64,000 nucleotides of DNA from Streptomyces sp. NBC_00554 (GTDB lineage Bacteria; Actinomycetota; Actinomycetes; Streptomycetales; Streptomycetaceae). Made by a program: the position numbers and the translations under genes. Shown in pieces: positions 34,401-43,193 of the stretch; position 1 is the stretch's first letter; every line of letters starts with the position of its first letter. The stretch covers positions 7,006,001 to 7,070,000 of the forward strand of contig NZ_CP107799.1 of assembly GCF_041431135.1 (NCBI RefSeq), read 5' to 3'. The notes beneath the pieces are model-generated. The model saw nothing but the letters and a program-made list of their open reading frames with translations. It was not told where the DNA came from and did no database searches.

Positions 34401-35210
34401 CTACCGCTGTACTTGCGGTGGGTGCGAGAGTTCCTCCGCCGCTCCCGGCACCGGAACCCCGGAGAGCGTGCCGGGCTCCGGCCCCGGGCCCCGCGACAGC
34501 GCCGCCACCTCCGCCCGCAGGGCGCGTACCTCCTCCGTGAGGGCGGTGATCGCGGCGGTCTGGCGGCGTTCCTCGACGTCGTCCATCTCGAAGCGGGAGA
34601 TGAACCAGGCGGCGATGTTGGCGGTGACGACACCGAGCAGGGCGATGCCGGAGAGCATCAGGCCGACCGCGAGGATGCGGCCCAGACCGGTGGTCGGGGC
34701 GTGATCCCCGTACCCCACCGTCGTCATCGTCGTGAACGACCACCACACCGCGTCGCCCAGCGTCTTGATGTTCCCGTTCGGCGACTCCCGCTCCACGGAG
34801 AGCACCGCGAGCGAACCGAACATCAACAGGCCCACCACCGAGCCCGCGACATACGTCGTGAGCTGTATCTGCGAGGCGATCCGGGCCCGTTGCCCGACCA
34901 GCAGCAGTGTGGAGACGAGCCGCAGCAGCCGGATCGGCTGGACCAGCGGCAGCACCACCGCTATCAGGTCGAGCCAGTGCGTACGTACGAACTCCTTGCG
35001 CTCCTCGGCCAGTAGGAGCCGCGCGGCGTAGTCCGCGGCGAAGGCGCCCCACACCACCCACTCCACGGCCGTGCACACGGAGGACACGTCGTGGCCCGCC
35101 CCTGGCCACACGATCGGCACGGCGTAGGCGACGGCGAAGGCCAGGGCGAACCCCAGCAGCGGCCGCTGTGTGCGCCGCTCCCAGCGGACCTGGGCCGATT
35201 GCTGCTTCAT
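34401..35210 (-). CDS. Voltage-gated-type potassium channel protein
   Basis: A 269-residue ion channel. The selectivity filter TTVGYGD is at about 163-169, between two pore helices (WWSFTTMT and GRILAVGLMLSGIALLGVV). N-terminal helices (FALAFAVAYAVPIVW, VWGAFAADYAARLLL, and RLLRLVSTLLL with regularly spaced Arg) resemble a reduced voltage sensor. The C-terminal cytoplasmic tail is a coiled coil (EERRQTAAITALTEEVRALR) that would hold the tetramer. It conducts K+ across the membrane. Confidence 0.9.
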   Translation of the reverse strand: MKQQSAQVRWERRTQRPLLGFALAFAVAYAVPIVWPGAGHDVSSVCTAVEWVVWGAFAADYAARLLLAEERKEFVRTHWLDLIAVVLPLVQPIRLLRLVSTLLLVGQRARIASQIQLTTYVAGSVVGLLMFGSLAVLSVERESPNGNIKTLGDAVWWSFTTMTTVGYGDHAPTTGLGRILAVGLMLSGIALLGVVTANIAAWFISRFEMDDVEERRQTAAITALTEEVRALRAEVAALSRGPGPEPGTLSGVPVPGAAEELSHPPQVQR

Positions 35211-35232
35211 GCCCGCATCGTAGGGAACCCCC

Positions 35233-35274
35233 GCGCCCCGTAAGGGGCGCGGGGAACTGCGCGACCAGCCCCCA
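35233..35274. repeat. Dispersed intergenic hairpin repeat, copy 2
   Basis: Same sequence as 20252-20295: GCGCCCC/GGGGCGC hairpin followed by GGGAACTGCGCGACCAGCCC. It lies between the K+ channel gene and the 3' end of aceE. Confidence 0.7.
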
Positions 35275-35311
35275 CGACCCGCAGGGACCTACCGGCCTTC
35301 GCGCGGAGCGC

Positions 35312-38044
35312 TTACGCGTCGCCGCCCGCGGCCCCCGGGTCGGCCGCCGTCACGTCGAGCAACTGGTAGCGGTCGATCGCCTGCTTCAGCACCGACCGGT
35401 CGACCTTGCCCTCGCGCGCCAGCTCGGTGAGCACCGCGACCACGATCGACTGCGCGTCGATGTGGAAGAAGCGCCGGGCCGCGCCACGCGTGTCCGCGAA
35501 GCCGAAGCCGTCCGCGCCCAGGGACTGGTAGGTCCCCGGCACCCACCGGGAGATCTGGTCGGGGACGGAACGCATCCAGTCGGAGACGGCGACGAACGGG
35601 CCCTGGGCCCCCGACAGCTTCTGCGTCACGTACGGGACGCGCTGCTCCTCCTCGGGGTGCAGCAGGTTGTGCCGCTCCACCTCGACGGCCTCGCGCCGCA
35701 GCTCGTTCCAGGAGGTCGCCGACCAGACGTCCGCCTTGACGTTCCAGTCGGTGGCCAGGATCTGCTGCGCCTCGACCGCCCACGGCACCGCGACACCGGA
35801 GGCCATGATCTGCGCCGGGATGGTGCCCTGGTCGCCGGATTTCAAGCGGTAGATGCCCTTGAGGATGCCGTCCACGTCAACGCTCTCCGGTTCAGCCGGG
35901 TGCTGGATCGGCTCGTTGTAGACGGTCAGGTAATAGAAGACATCTTCGCTGTCCGGGCCGTACATACGGCGCAGCCCGTCCTTGACGATGTACGCGATCT
36001 CGTACCCGTACGCCGGGTCGTAGGAGACGCAGCCGGGGTTCGTCGAGGCGAGCAACTGCGAGTGCCCGTCCGCGTGTTGCAGCCCCTCGCCGGTCAGAGT
36101 CGTACGACCGGCGGTCGCGCCCAGGACGAAACCGCGCGCCAACTGGTCGGCCATCTGCCAGAACTGGTCACCGGTGCGCTGGAAACCGAACATCGAGTAG
36201 AAGACGTAGACGGGGATCAGCGGCTCGCCGTGCGTGGCGTACGCCGAACCCGCGGCGATCAGCGAGGCCGTGCAGCCCGCCTCGGAGATGCCGTCGTGCA
36301 GCATCTGCCCGGTCGGCGACTCCTTGTACGCGAGCAGCAGATCGCGGTCCACGGACTCGTACTGCTGGCCGAGCGGGTTGTAGATCTTCGCGCTCGGGAA
36401 GAACGAGTCCATGCCGAAGGTGCGGTACTCGTCGGGCGCGATCAGCACGAACCGCCTGCCGATCTCCTTGTCCCGCATGAGGTCCTTGAGCAGCCGGACG
36501 AACGCCATGGTCGTGGCGATCGACTGGTTCCCGGAACCCTTCTTCACGCTCGCGTACGTCTTGTCCTCGGGGAGCACGAGGGGCTTGGACCGCACGACGC
36601 GCGTCGGGACGTACCCGCCGAGCCCCTTGCGGCGGTCGTGCATGTACTGGATCTCCTCCGAGTCGCGGCCCGGGTGGTAGTACGGCGGCGCGCCACCCTC
36701 CAGCTGTTGGTCGGTGATCGGGATGTGCAGCCGGTCGCGGAAGCCCTTGAGGTCGGCGACCGTCAGCTTCTTCATCTGGTGCGTGGCGTTGCGGCCCTCG
36801 AAGTTCGGGCCGAGCGTCCAGCCCTTGACGGTCTGGGCGAGGACCACGGTCGGCTGGCCCTTGTGCGCCTTGGCCGCCGCGAAGGCCGCGTACACCTTCT
36901 TGTGGTCGTGACCGCCGCGCCCCAGGTGCAGGATCTGGTCGTCGGTCATGTTCTCGACCATCGCGCGCAGCCGGTGGTCGTGGCCGAAGAAGTGATCGCG
37001 GATGTACGCGCCGGTCTCGGTGGCGTACGTCTGGAACTGGCCGTCCGGCGTGGTGTTCAGCTGGTTGACCAGGACGCCGTCGCGGTCCTGGGCGAGCAGC
37101 GGGTCCCAGGTGCGGTCCCAGACCAGCTTGATGACGTTCCAGCCGGCGCCGCGGAACTGCGACTCCAGCTCCTGGATGATCTTGCCGTTGCCGCGTACCG
37201 GGCCATCCAGGCGCTGGAGGTTGCAGTTGACGACGAAGGTCAGGTTGTCCAGGCCCTCGCGCGCCGCGATCGACAGCTGGCCGAGCGACTCCGGCTCGTC
37301 CATCTCGCCGTCGCCGAGGAACGCCCACACATGCGACTTGGAGGTGTCGGCGATCTCGCGCGCCTCCATGTAGCGGTTCATCCGCGCCTGGAAGATCGCG
37401 CCGAGCGGGCCGAGACCCATGGAGACGGTCGGGAACTCCCAGAAGTCCGGCATCAGGCGCGGGTGCGGGTACGAGGAAAGCCCGTACGGCGCCTTCGACT
37501 TCTCCTGCCGGAACGCGTCGAGCTGCTGCTCGCTCAGCCGGTCCAGGAGGAACGCGCGGGCGTAGATGCCCGGCGAGGCGTGCCCCTGGAAGAAGATCTG
37601 GTCGCCGCCGTCGCCCTCGTCCTTGCCGCGGAAGAAGTGGTTGAAGCCCACGTCGTAGAGCGAGGCGGAGGAGGCGAAGGTGGCGATGTGGCCGCCGACG
37701 CCGATACCCGGGCGCTGGGCCCTGGACACCATCACGGCCGCGTTCCAGCGGGTCGCGTTGAGGACCTTGCGCTCGATCTCCTCGTTGCCGGGGAAGAACG
37801 GCTCGTCCTTGGTGGCGATGGTGTTGACGTAGTCCGTGCTGCGCATCTCGGGCACGGCCACGCGCTTCTCGCGGGCCCTCTCGATCAGCCGCAGCATCAG
37901 ATAGCGGGCGCGCTCACGGCCGCGCTCGTCGACGGCGGCGTCGAGGGAGTCGAGCCACTCCTGAGTCTCCTCAGGGTCGAAGTCCGGGACCTGGCTGGGA
38001 AGGCCGCCAATGATGATCGGGTTGCGATCGGATCCGGAAGCCAC
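35312..38044 (-). CDS. aceE: Pyruvate dehydrogenase E1 component (homodimeric type)
   Basis: A 910-residue thiamine-diphosphate enzyme that decarboxylates pyruvate and hands the acetyl group to E2, feeding the TCA cycle. The GTG with AAGGA upstream gives MASGSDRNPIIIGGLP. The TPP/Mg motif is LGDGEMDEPESLGQ ... NLTFVVNCN (GDG-x-NCN). Other conserved segments: HASPGIYARAFL and HGDHDL-type HFFGHDHRL. The length fits homodimeric E1. The E2/E3 genes are not in the window, as is usual in Streptomyces. Confidence 0.97.
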   Translation of the reverse strand: MASGSDRNPIIIGGLPSQVPDFDPEETQEWLDSLDAAVDERGRERARYLMLRLIERAREKRVAVPEMRSTDYVNTIATKDEPFFPGNEEIERKVLNATRWNAAVMVSRAQRPGIGVGGHIATFASSASLYDVGFNHFFRGKDEGDGGDQIFFQGHASPGIYARAFLLDRLSEQQLDAFRQEKSKAPYGLSSYPHPRLMPDFWEFPTVSMGLGPLGAIFQARMNRYMEAREIADTSKSHVWAFLGDGEMDEPESLGQLSIAAREGLDNLTFVVNCNLQRLDGPVRGNGKIIQELESQFRGAGWNVIKLVWDRTWDPLLAQDRDGVLVNQLNTTPDGQFQTYATETGAYIRDHFFGHDHRLRAMVENMTDDQILHLGRGGHDHKKVYAAFAAAKAHKGQPTVVLAQTVKGWTLGPNFEGRNATHQMKKLTVADLKGFRDRLHIPITDQQLEGGAPPYYHPGRDSEEIQYMHDRRKGLGGYVPTRVVRSKPLVLPEDKTYASVKKGSGNQSIATTMAFVRLLKDLMRDKEIGRRFVLIAPDEYRTFGMDSFFPSAKIYNPLGQQYESVDRDLLLAYKESPTGQMLHDGISEAGCTASLIAAGSAYATHGEPLIPVYVFYSMFGFQRTGDQFWQMADQLARGFVLGATAGRTTLTGEGLQHADGHSQLLASTNPGCVSYDPAYGYEIAYIVKDGLRRMYGPDSEDVFYYLTVYNEPIQHPAEPESVDVDGILKGIYRLKSGDQGTIPAQIMASGVAVPWAVEAQQILATDWNVKADVWSATSWNELRREAVEVERHNLLHPEEEQRVPYVTQKLSGAQGPFVAVSDWMRSVPDQISRWVPGTYQSLGADGFGFADTRGAARRFFHIDAQSIVVAVLTELAREGKVDRSVLKQAIDRYQLLDVTAADPGAAGGDA

Positions 38045-38602
38045 GCTGTTCCTTCGCTGTCGGAGGGGTGTCAGAGATCTGCCCGACGCGTCGGGCCGGC
38101 TCCGTCGGGGAGCCGGCAGGGAGTTGTCGCAGATCGGTCTGAGGGGGTGTCCAAGGGCGGTCTGGGGGTGTTCTTCTCTGTGTTCACACCGTTCCCCATC
38201 GTGTACCCGGCGAACGGAATCGTCATCTCTACCGAGAGGTAACCGAGACGTTCGCGCAGTACGTTGGGACGTGCCCGGCCAAAACGCAACGATACGCTCA
38301 GTCCGTGACGCGTTCCGCAAAGTCGTTCGGGTCTCGTACCCTCCAAGGGTTCCGAAATTCGCAAACCGGGCAGAAGGGTGTGGTGTGCGTCACCAGGTGC
38401 CGCGATTCCATGCCTGGAGTTGCGTCGACACCGCCGGGAACGTCACCGTTTCGGCGGTCTCGACGGCCGGGTACTTGCGCGATCCGCCCCGTCCGTGTGG
38501 ACTACGGCCAATGCTTCGCGCACGCGCGTGGCCAGAAGACTTCCTCCAGCTCCGACAGAGCCGGGGGAGACCCCAACCAGAAACATGATCAGGAGGCAAC
38601 CC
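38045..38602. promoter_or_regulatory. Long intergenic region between aceE and the DUF3052 gene
   Basis: 558 bases with no convincing reading frame. It must hold the divergent promoters of aceE and DUF3052. Visible features: an ACCCTCCAAGGGT inverted repeat near 38339-38351, and repeated GTCTG-GGGG-TGT sequences near 38136-38180, upstream of aceE. The aceE 5' leader may be long and regulated, but I see no known riboswitch. Confidence 0.4.
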
Positions 38603-39043
38603 GTGAGCGCGACCGCGGACCACGCGGAGGAGAGGACGAACCCTGCCGCAAGGCTGGGGTTCCAGCCCGAGCAGGTGGTCCAGGAGATCGGCTACGACGA
38701 CGACGTCGACCAGGAGCTCCGCGAGGCCATTGAGGAAGTCATCGGCGGCGAGCTCGTGGACGAGGAGTACGACGACGTCGCCGATGCCGTGGTGCTGTGG
38801 TTCCGCGACGAGGACGGCGACCTGACCGACGTACTGGTGGATGCCACCACGTACATCGAAGAGGGCGGCACCATCCTGCTGCTGACGCCGAAGACCGGCC
38901 GGGACGGCTACGTGGAGCCGAGCGACATCGCCGAAGCGGCGACGACCGCGGGTCTGTCTGCGACCAAGAGCGCCAGCGTGGGCAAGGACTGGAGCGGCAG
39001 CCGGCTGGTCACCCCGAAGGGGGCCAAGTCAGGCAAGCGGTAA
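38603..39043 (+). CDS. DUF3052 protein
   Basis: A 146-residue acidic protein. The GTG start has AGGAGG 6 nt upstream. The body (PAARLGFQPEQVVQEIGYDDD ... ELREAIEEVIGGELVDEEYDDVADAVVLWF) matches DUF3052, a conserved actinobacterial family usually next to aceE. Its fold resembles a small methyltransferase-like or flavodoxin-like domain, but no function is established. The acidic stretch at 28-60 could bind cations. Confidence 0.87.
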   Translation: MSATADHAEERTNPAARLGFQPEQVVQEIGYDDDVDQELREAIEEVIGGELVDEEYDDVADAVVLWFRDEDGDLTDVLVDATTYIEEGGTILLLTPKTGRDGYVEPSDIAEAATTAGLSATKSASVGKDWSGSRLVTPKGAKSGKR

Positions 39044-39072
39044 GGCTCCGCCGGTCGGCCGGGTATCCGACT

Positions 39073-39178
39073 CCGGGGGCTCCCGCCCCCGGACCCCGCG
39101 GATATTCGGCCTGACGGCCTCGTCCTCATCATCAAACGCCGGACGGGCTGGGTGTACACCCAGCCCGTCCGGCGTTTG
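39073..39178. terminator. Hairpin pair with a perfect 46-bp palindrome
   Basis: CCGGGGGC/GCCCCCGG (39073-39080 / 39085-39092), then a perfect 46-bp palindrome (39133-39178) centred on GTGTACAC that contains the CAAACGCCGGACGGGCTG core shared with two other intergenic repeats. It separates DUF3052 from the peroxiredoxin gene. Confidence 0.85.
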
Positions 39179-39234
39179 GCGTGTGCCTCTGCGTAGGGTG
39201 GGCTCACCCGAACAGCCCCCTGGAAGGGAAGCGT

Positions 39235-39699
39235 GTGACTATGGCGATCGAGGTCGGCACCAAGGCCCCGGACTTCGAGCTCAAGGACAACCACGGTGCC
39301 ACCGTGAAGCTGTCCGACTTCCGCGGCGACAAGAACGTGGTGCTGCTCTTCTACCCGTTCGCTTTCACGGGTGTGTGCACCGGTGAGCTCTGCTCCCTGC
39401 GGGACAACCTGCCGCAGTTCACCGACCGTGACACCCAGCTGCTGGCTGTCTCCAACGACTCCATCCACACCCTGCGCGTCTTCGCCGAGCAGGAGGGCCT
39501 GGAGTACCCGCTGCTCTCCGACTTCTGGCCGCACGGCAACACTTCGCGCGCCTACGGCGTCTTCGATGAGGACAAGGGCTGCGCGGTGCGCGGCACGTTC
39601 ATCATCGACAAGGAGGGCGTCGTCCGCTGGACCGTCGTCAACGCCCTGCCGGACGCGCGTGACCTGAACGAGTACGTCAAGGCGCTCGACACCCTGTGA
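39235..39699 (+). CDS. AhpE-type peroxiredoxin
   Basis: A 154-residue thiol peroxidase that reduces peroxides and peroxynitrite. The peroxidatic Cys is in the TGVCTGELCSLRD segment, with the preceding FYPFAFTGVCT loop typical of the AhpE/Bcp class. GTG 39235 (MTMAIEVG) fits the GGAAGG ribosome site better than the ATG two codons later. It lies directly upstream of the ter genes, consistent with a shared oxidative or metal-stress role. Confidence 0.9.
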   Translation: MTMAIEVGTKAPDFELKDNHGATVKLSDFRGDKNVVLLFYPFAFTGVCTGELCSLRDNLPQFTDRDTQLLAVSNDSIHTLRVFAEQEGLEYPLLSDFWPHGNTSRAYGVFDEDKGCAVRGTFIIDKEGVVRWTVVNALPDARDLNEYVKALDTL

Positions 39700-39812
39700 T
39701 TGTTCGGTCCCAAGCCCTGCAAGGTGCGGGAACCCGTCACTAGGATCGACTCGTTGATCCGATACCAAACGCGAGACGGGGCATCCCGCCCCTGGACACC
39801 AATGGAGGACTC

Positions 39813-40388
39813 GTGGGAGTCAGCCTCAGCAAGGGCGGCAACGTATCGCTTTCGAAGGAGGCCCCGGGACTGACCGCGGTCATCATCGGTCTGGGGTGGG
39901 ACATCCGCACCACCACCGGCACCGACTTCGACCTCGACGCCAGCGCCATCCTGACGAACGCGGAGGGCAAGGTCAGCAGTGACGCCAACTTCGTGTTCTT
40001 CAACAACCTGAAGAGCCCGGACGGCTCGGTCGAGCACACCGGGGACAACACCACCGGTGAGGGCGAGGGCGACGACGAGCAGATCAAGGTCAACCTCGCC
40101 GGCGTCCCGGCCGACATCGAGAAGATCGTCTTCCCGGTCTCGATCTACGACGCCGAGAACCGCCAGCAGTCGTTCGGCCAGGTCCGCAACGCGTTCATCC
40201 GCGTGGTGAACCAGGCCGGCGAGGCGGAGATCGCGCGCTACGACCTCTCCGAGGACGCCTCGACGGAGACCGCCATGGTCTTCGGCGAGCTCTACCGCCA
40301 CGGCGCGGAGTGGAAGTTCCGTGCCATCGGTCAGGGCTATGCGTCGGGCCTGCGCGGCATCGCGCAGGACTTCGGCGTCAACGTCTGA
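39813..40388 (+). CDS. terD: TerD-family protein, first copy
   Basis: A 191-residue TerD protein. Ca2+-binding signature: TDFDLDASAIL and GDNTTGEGEGDDEQI. The fold is complete (VIIGLGWDIR, VFFNNLKSPDGSVEHTG, EKIVFPVSIYDA, YRHGAEWKFRAIG). TerD proteins bind Ca2+ and take part in a membrane-associated stress response; tellurite resistance is one historical readout. AATGGAGGACTC lies just upstream of the GTG. Followed by a second, about 75% similar copy after a strong terminator. Confidence 0.93.
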   Translation: MGVSLSKGGNVSLSKEAPGLTAVIIGLGWDIRTTTGTDFDLDASAILTNAEGKVSSDANFVFFNNLKSPDGSVEHTGDNTTGEGEGDDEQIKVNLAGVPADIEKIVFPVSIYDAENRQQSFGQVRNAFIRVVNQAGEAEIARYDLSEDASTETAMVFGELYRHGAEWKFRAIGQGYASGLRGIAQDFGVNV

Positions 40389-40410
40389 GTAAAGGCCCTA
40401 CGGCTCAACC

Positions 40411-40445
40411 GTCCGGCGCCGCACACTTCACGTGCGGCGCCGGAC
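40411..40445 (+). terminator. Terminator between the two terD genes
   Basis: A perfect 14-bp stem, GTCCGGCGCCGCAC (40411-40424) with GTGCGGCGCCGGAC (40432-40445), around a 7-nt loop. The second terD must therefore have its own promoter or depend on read-through. Confidence 0.85.
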
Positions 40446-40488
40446 GCGCTCGCCAACTCAACGTATGACCTCGGGGAGGACCACAATC

Positions 40489-41064
40489 ATGGGCGTCACG
40501 CTCGCCAAGGGGGGCAATGTCTCCCTCTCGAAGGCCGCACCCAACCTCACGCAGGTACTGATCGGGCTCGGCTGGGACGCGCGCTCCACCACCGGAGCCG
40601 ACTTCGACCTCGATGCCAGCGCACTGCTGTGCAACTCCGGCCGGGTACTCGGCGACGAGTACTTCGTTTTCTACAACCAGCTCAAGAGCCCCGACGGCTC
40701 GGTCGAGCACACCGGCGACAATCTCACGGGTGAGGGCGAGGGCGACGACGAGTCGATCCTGATCGACCTCTCCAAGGTTCCGGCCAATGTGGACAAGATC
40801 GTCTTCCCGGTCTCGATCCATGACGCCGACAACCGCGGCCAGACCTTCGGCCAGGTCAGCAATGCCTTCATCCGCGTCGTCAACCAGGCCGACGGCCAGG
40901 AGCTCGCCCGCTACGACCTTTCCGAGGACGCCTCCACGGAAACGGCGATGATCTTCGGCGAGGTTTACCGCCACGGCGCCGAATGGAAGTTCCGGGCCGT
41001 GGGGCAGGGGTACGCGTCGGGCTTGCGGGGCATCGCTCTAGACTTCGGAGTCAACGTTTCGTAA
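40489..41064 (+). CDS. terD: TerD-family protein, second copy
   Basis: A 191-residue paralogue of the upstream TerD. It keeps the Ca2+-binding acidic segments (ADFDLDASALL, GDNLTGEGEGDDES). The start has GGGGAGGACC upstream. The two copies probably arose by tandem duplication and may form mixed complexes with the DUF475 membrane protein encoded next. Confidence 0.93.
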   Translation: MGVTLAKGGNVSLSKAAPNLTQVLIGLGWDARSTTGADFDLDASALLCNSGRVLGDEYFVFYNQLKSPDGSVEHTGDNLTGEGEGDDESILIDLSKVPANVDKIVFPVSIHDADNRGQTFGQVSNAFIRVVNQADGQELARYDLSEDASTETAMIFGEVYRHGAEWKFRAVGQGYASGLRGIALDFGVNVS

Positions 41065-41079
41065 AGCCGGGTACGGCGG

Positions 41080-41119
41080 GGGGTGAAACCCTCTCCGGAC
41101 TTCGTCCGGGGGTCACCCC
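41080..41119 (+). terminator. Hairpin between terD and the DUF475 gene
   Basis: Outer GGGGTGA/TCACCCC with an inner CCGGAC/GTCCGG (41095-41100 / 41104-41109). It may attenuate read-through from terD into the membrane protein gene. Confidence 0.6.
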
Positions 41120-41141
41120 CCAACTCACGATTGGGTAGCCA

Positions 41142-42287
41142 GTGGTCCTGAAAACCTTCGGCTGGTCGTTCGCGGTCACCGCGCTCGGCTTGGTCGCAGC
41201 GGTGCTGATCGACGGATGGACCGCGTTCGGGATCGTACTGATCCTGTCCATCCTCGAGATCTCGCTGTCCTTCGACAACGCGGTGGTCAACGCCGGAATC
41301 CTGAAGAAGATGAGCCCGTTCTGGCAGAAAATCTTCCTCACCGTCGGTGTTCTGATCGCCGTCTTCGGAATGCGGCTGGTCTTCCCCATCCTGATCGTGG
41401 CGATCAGCGCCTCGCTCGGCCCCATCGAGGCCGTCGACCTGGCGCTGAACGACGCTGACCGCTACCAGGAACTGGTGACCGACGCCCACCCGGCGATCGC
41501 GGCCTTCGGCGGCATGTTCCTGCTGATGATCTTCCTCGACTTCATCTTCGAGGACCGTGACATCAAGTGGCTCGGCTGGCTGGAGCGCCCGCTGGCCAAG
41601 CTCGGCAAGGTCGACATGCTGTCGGTCTGCATCGCGCTGATCGTCCTGCTCGTCTCCGCGCTGTACTTCGCCCCGGAAGCCCATCTGCACGCCGGGCACG
41701 CCGACAAGGCGGAGACGGTCCTGCTCTCCGGCGTCGGCGGTCTCATCACCTACCTGATCGTCGGCGGCCTCTCCGGCTTCTTCGAGAACCGTCTCGAAGA
41801 GGAGGAGGAGCGCGAGCACGAGGCCGAGGAAGAGGCCAAGCGCGCCGGCAAGCAGCCCACCATGGTCGTGCTCGCCGGCAAGGCTGCGTTCTTCATGTTC
41901 CTCTACCTCGAGGTCCTGGACGCGTCCTTCTCCTTCGACGGTGTCATCGGCGCCTTCGCCATCACCAACGACATCATCCTGATGGCGCTCGGCCTCGGCA
42001 TCGGCGCCATGTACGTCCGGTCGCTCACGGTCTACCTGGTCCGCCAGGGCACCCTCGACGACTACGTCTACCTGGAGCACGGCGCGCACTACGCGATCGG
42101 CGCCCTCGCGGCGATCCTGCTCATCACCATCCGTTTCGAGATCAACGAGGTCATCACCGGCCTCGTCGGTGTCGTCCTGATCGCCTGGTCCTTCTGGTCC
42201 TCCGTGCGCCGCAACAAGGCGCTGGCAGCGGCCGAGGGAAAAGGTGAGAGCTCGGACGACAAGACCGAAGTGTCGTCCGGGGTCTGA
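41142..42287 (+). CDS. DUF475 (TerC-like) integral membrane protein
   Basis: A 381-residue membrane protein with about nine helices. Acidic membrane motifs: LSFDNAVVNAG near 43, FLDFIFEDRD near 133, and LDASFSFDGVIGAF near 265 resemble the TerC/SfdNAxxxG motifs thought to bind metal ions. A highly charged cytoplasmic loop (EEEEEREHEAEEEAKRAG) lies in the middle. In ter systems the TerC/DUF475 protein anchors TerD proteins at the membrane and probably moves metal ions (Mn2+ for TerC relatives). Confidence 0.9.
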   Translation: MVLKTFGWSFAVTALGLVAAVLIDGWTAFGIVLILSILEISLSFDNAVVNAGILKKMSPFWQKIFLTVGVLIAVFGMRLVFPILIVAISASLGPIEAVDLALNDADRYQELVTDAHPAIAAFGGMFLLMIFLDFIFEDRDIKWLGWLERPLAKLGKVDMLSVCIALIVLLVSALYFAPEAHLHAGHADKAETVLLSGVGGLITYLIVGGLSGFFENRLEEEEEREHEAEEEAKRAGKQPTMVVLAGKAAFFMFLYLEVLDASFSFDGVIGAFAITNDIILMALGLGIGAMYVRSLTVYLVRQGTLDDYVYLEHGAHYAIGALAAILLITIRFEINEVITGLVGVVLIAWSFWSSVRRNKALAAAEGKGESSDDKTEVSSGV

Positions 42288-42341
42288 TCCCGGTCCGGAT
42301 CCCGGGGTGTGACCCGGGCCCCGGTGAGGAACGCTCTGAAC

Positions 42342-42378
42342 GGGGCGGCCGTCGAGGACAAGTCCTCACGGCCGCCCC
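42342..42378 (+). terminator. Terminator after the DUF475 gene
   Basis: GGGGCGGCCGT (42342-42352) pairs with ACGGCCGCCCC (42368-42378); the inner GAGGAC/GTCCTC extends the stem. Confidence 0.8.
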
Positions 42379-42408
42379 GCGGCATACCGAGGGAACGTGG
42401 GGGCGGGA

Positions 42409-43146
42409 ATGGGTATTTGGCAGGACCTGTGGCGTGGGCGCTCGGCGGACTTCGACTCGGGCAGCGCGTCCACCAACTCCATCGAGCTGACCAAGCGGAA
42501 CCGCACGGTCTCGCTCACCAAGCAGGGCGCGGCCACCGGGAACCTGCGCATCAACCTGTCCTGGCGGATGCGCACCTCCGACATAGGCGGGCCGCAACGC
42601 GGCAGCCTGCTGCGCCACCCCTTCCGTACGTTCAAGCCGGAAGTGGTCCAGGCGCACACCCAGAGCATGGTCAACGTCGACCTGGACCTCGGCGTCATGT
42701 ACGAGCTCAAGGACGGCTCCAAGGGCGTCGTCCAGCCGCTGGGCAGCTTCTTCGGCGAACTCAACGGCCCGCCGTTCGTGAAACTCAGCGGCGACGACCG
42801 CTTCGGCTCGGCCTCCGGCGAGACGATCTACGTCAACCTCGACCACCGCGACGACATCAAGCGGCTCCTGGTCTTCGTCTACATCTACGACCAGACTCCG
42901 GCCTTCGACCGTACGCACGCCATCGTCACGCTCTTCCCGAGCAACGGCCCACGCGTCGAGATCAGCCTCGACGAACGCCATCCGCAGGCCCGTTCCTGCG
43001 CGGTCGTGATGATCGAGAACGTCAAGGGCGAGCTGATGGTGCGCCGCGAGGTGCGGTTCGTGTACGGCTTCCAGGCCGAACTCGACCGGCTGTACGGCTG
43101 GGGGCTGCAGTGGGGACGGGGATACAAGTCGAAGGCCGCCCGCTAG
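42409..43146 (+). CDS. TerA-like tellurium-resistance domain protein
   Basis: A 245-residue protein of the TerD superfamily closer to TerA. The segment ELTKRNRTVSLTKQ gives way to LRINLSWRMR and a core with VNVDLDLGVMYELKDGSKGVVQPLG, keeping the acidic ligand region in degenerate form. Later strands DDIKRLLVFVYIYDQ and GPRVEISLDE. It is part of the ter cluster; partner of TerD proteins. ATG with GGGCGG upstream. Confidence 0.83.
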   Translation: MGIWQDLWRGRSADFDSGSASTNSIELTKRNRTVSLTKQGAATGNLRINLSWRMRTSDIGGPQRGSLLRHPFRTFKPEVVQAHTQSMVNVDLDLGVMYELKDGSKGVVQPLGSFFGELNGPPFVKLSGDDRFGSASGETIYVNLDHRDDIKRLLVFVYIYDQTPAFDRTHAIVTLFPSNGPRVEISLDERHPQARSCAVVMIENVKGELMVRREVRFVYGFQAELDRLYGWGLQWGRGYKSKAAR

Positions 43147-43193
43147 CGGAGGGCGTACGCCGGCTTCCTCGCGCCGCCCTCACCGGGCGGACG

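Noticed and set aside
38071..38364. A short minus-strand gene in the aceE leader
   Set aside because: No ribosome site and a composition typical of a random GC-rich frame; the region is better read as a leader and promoter.
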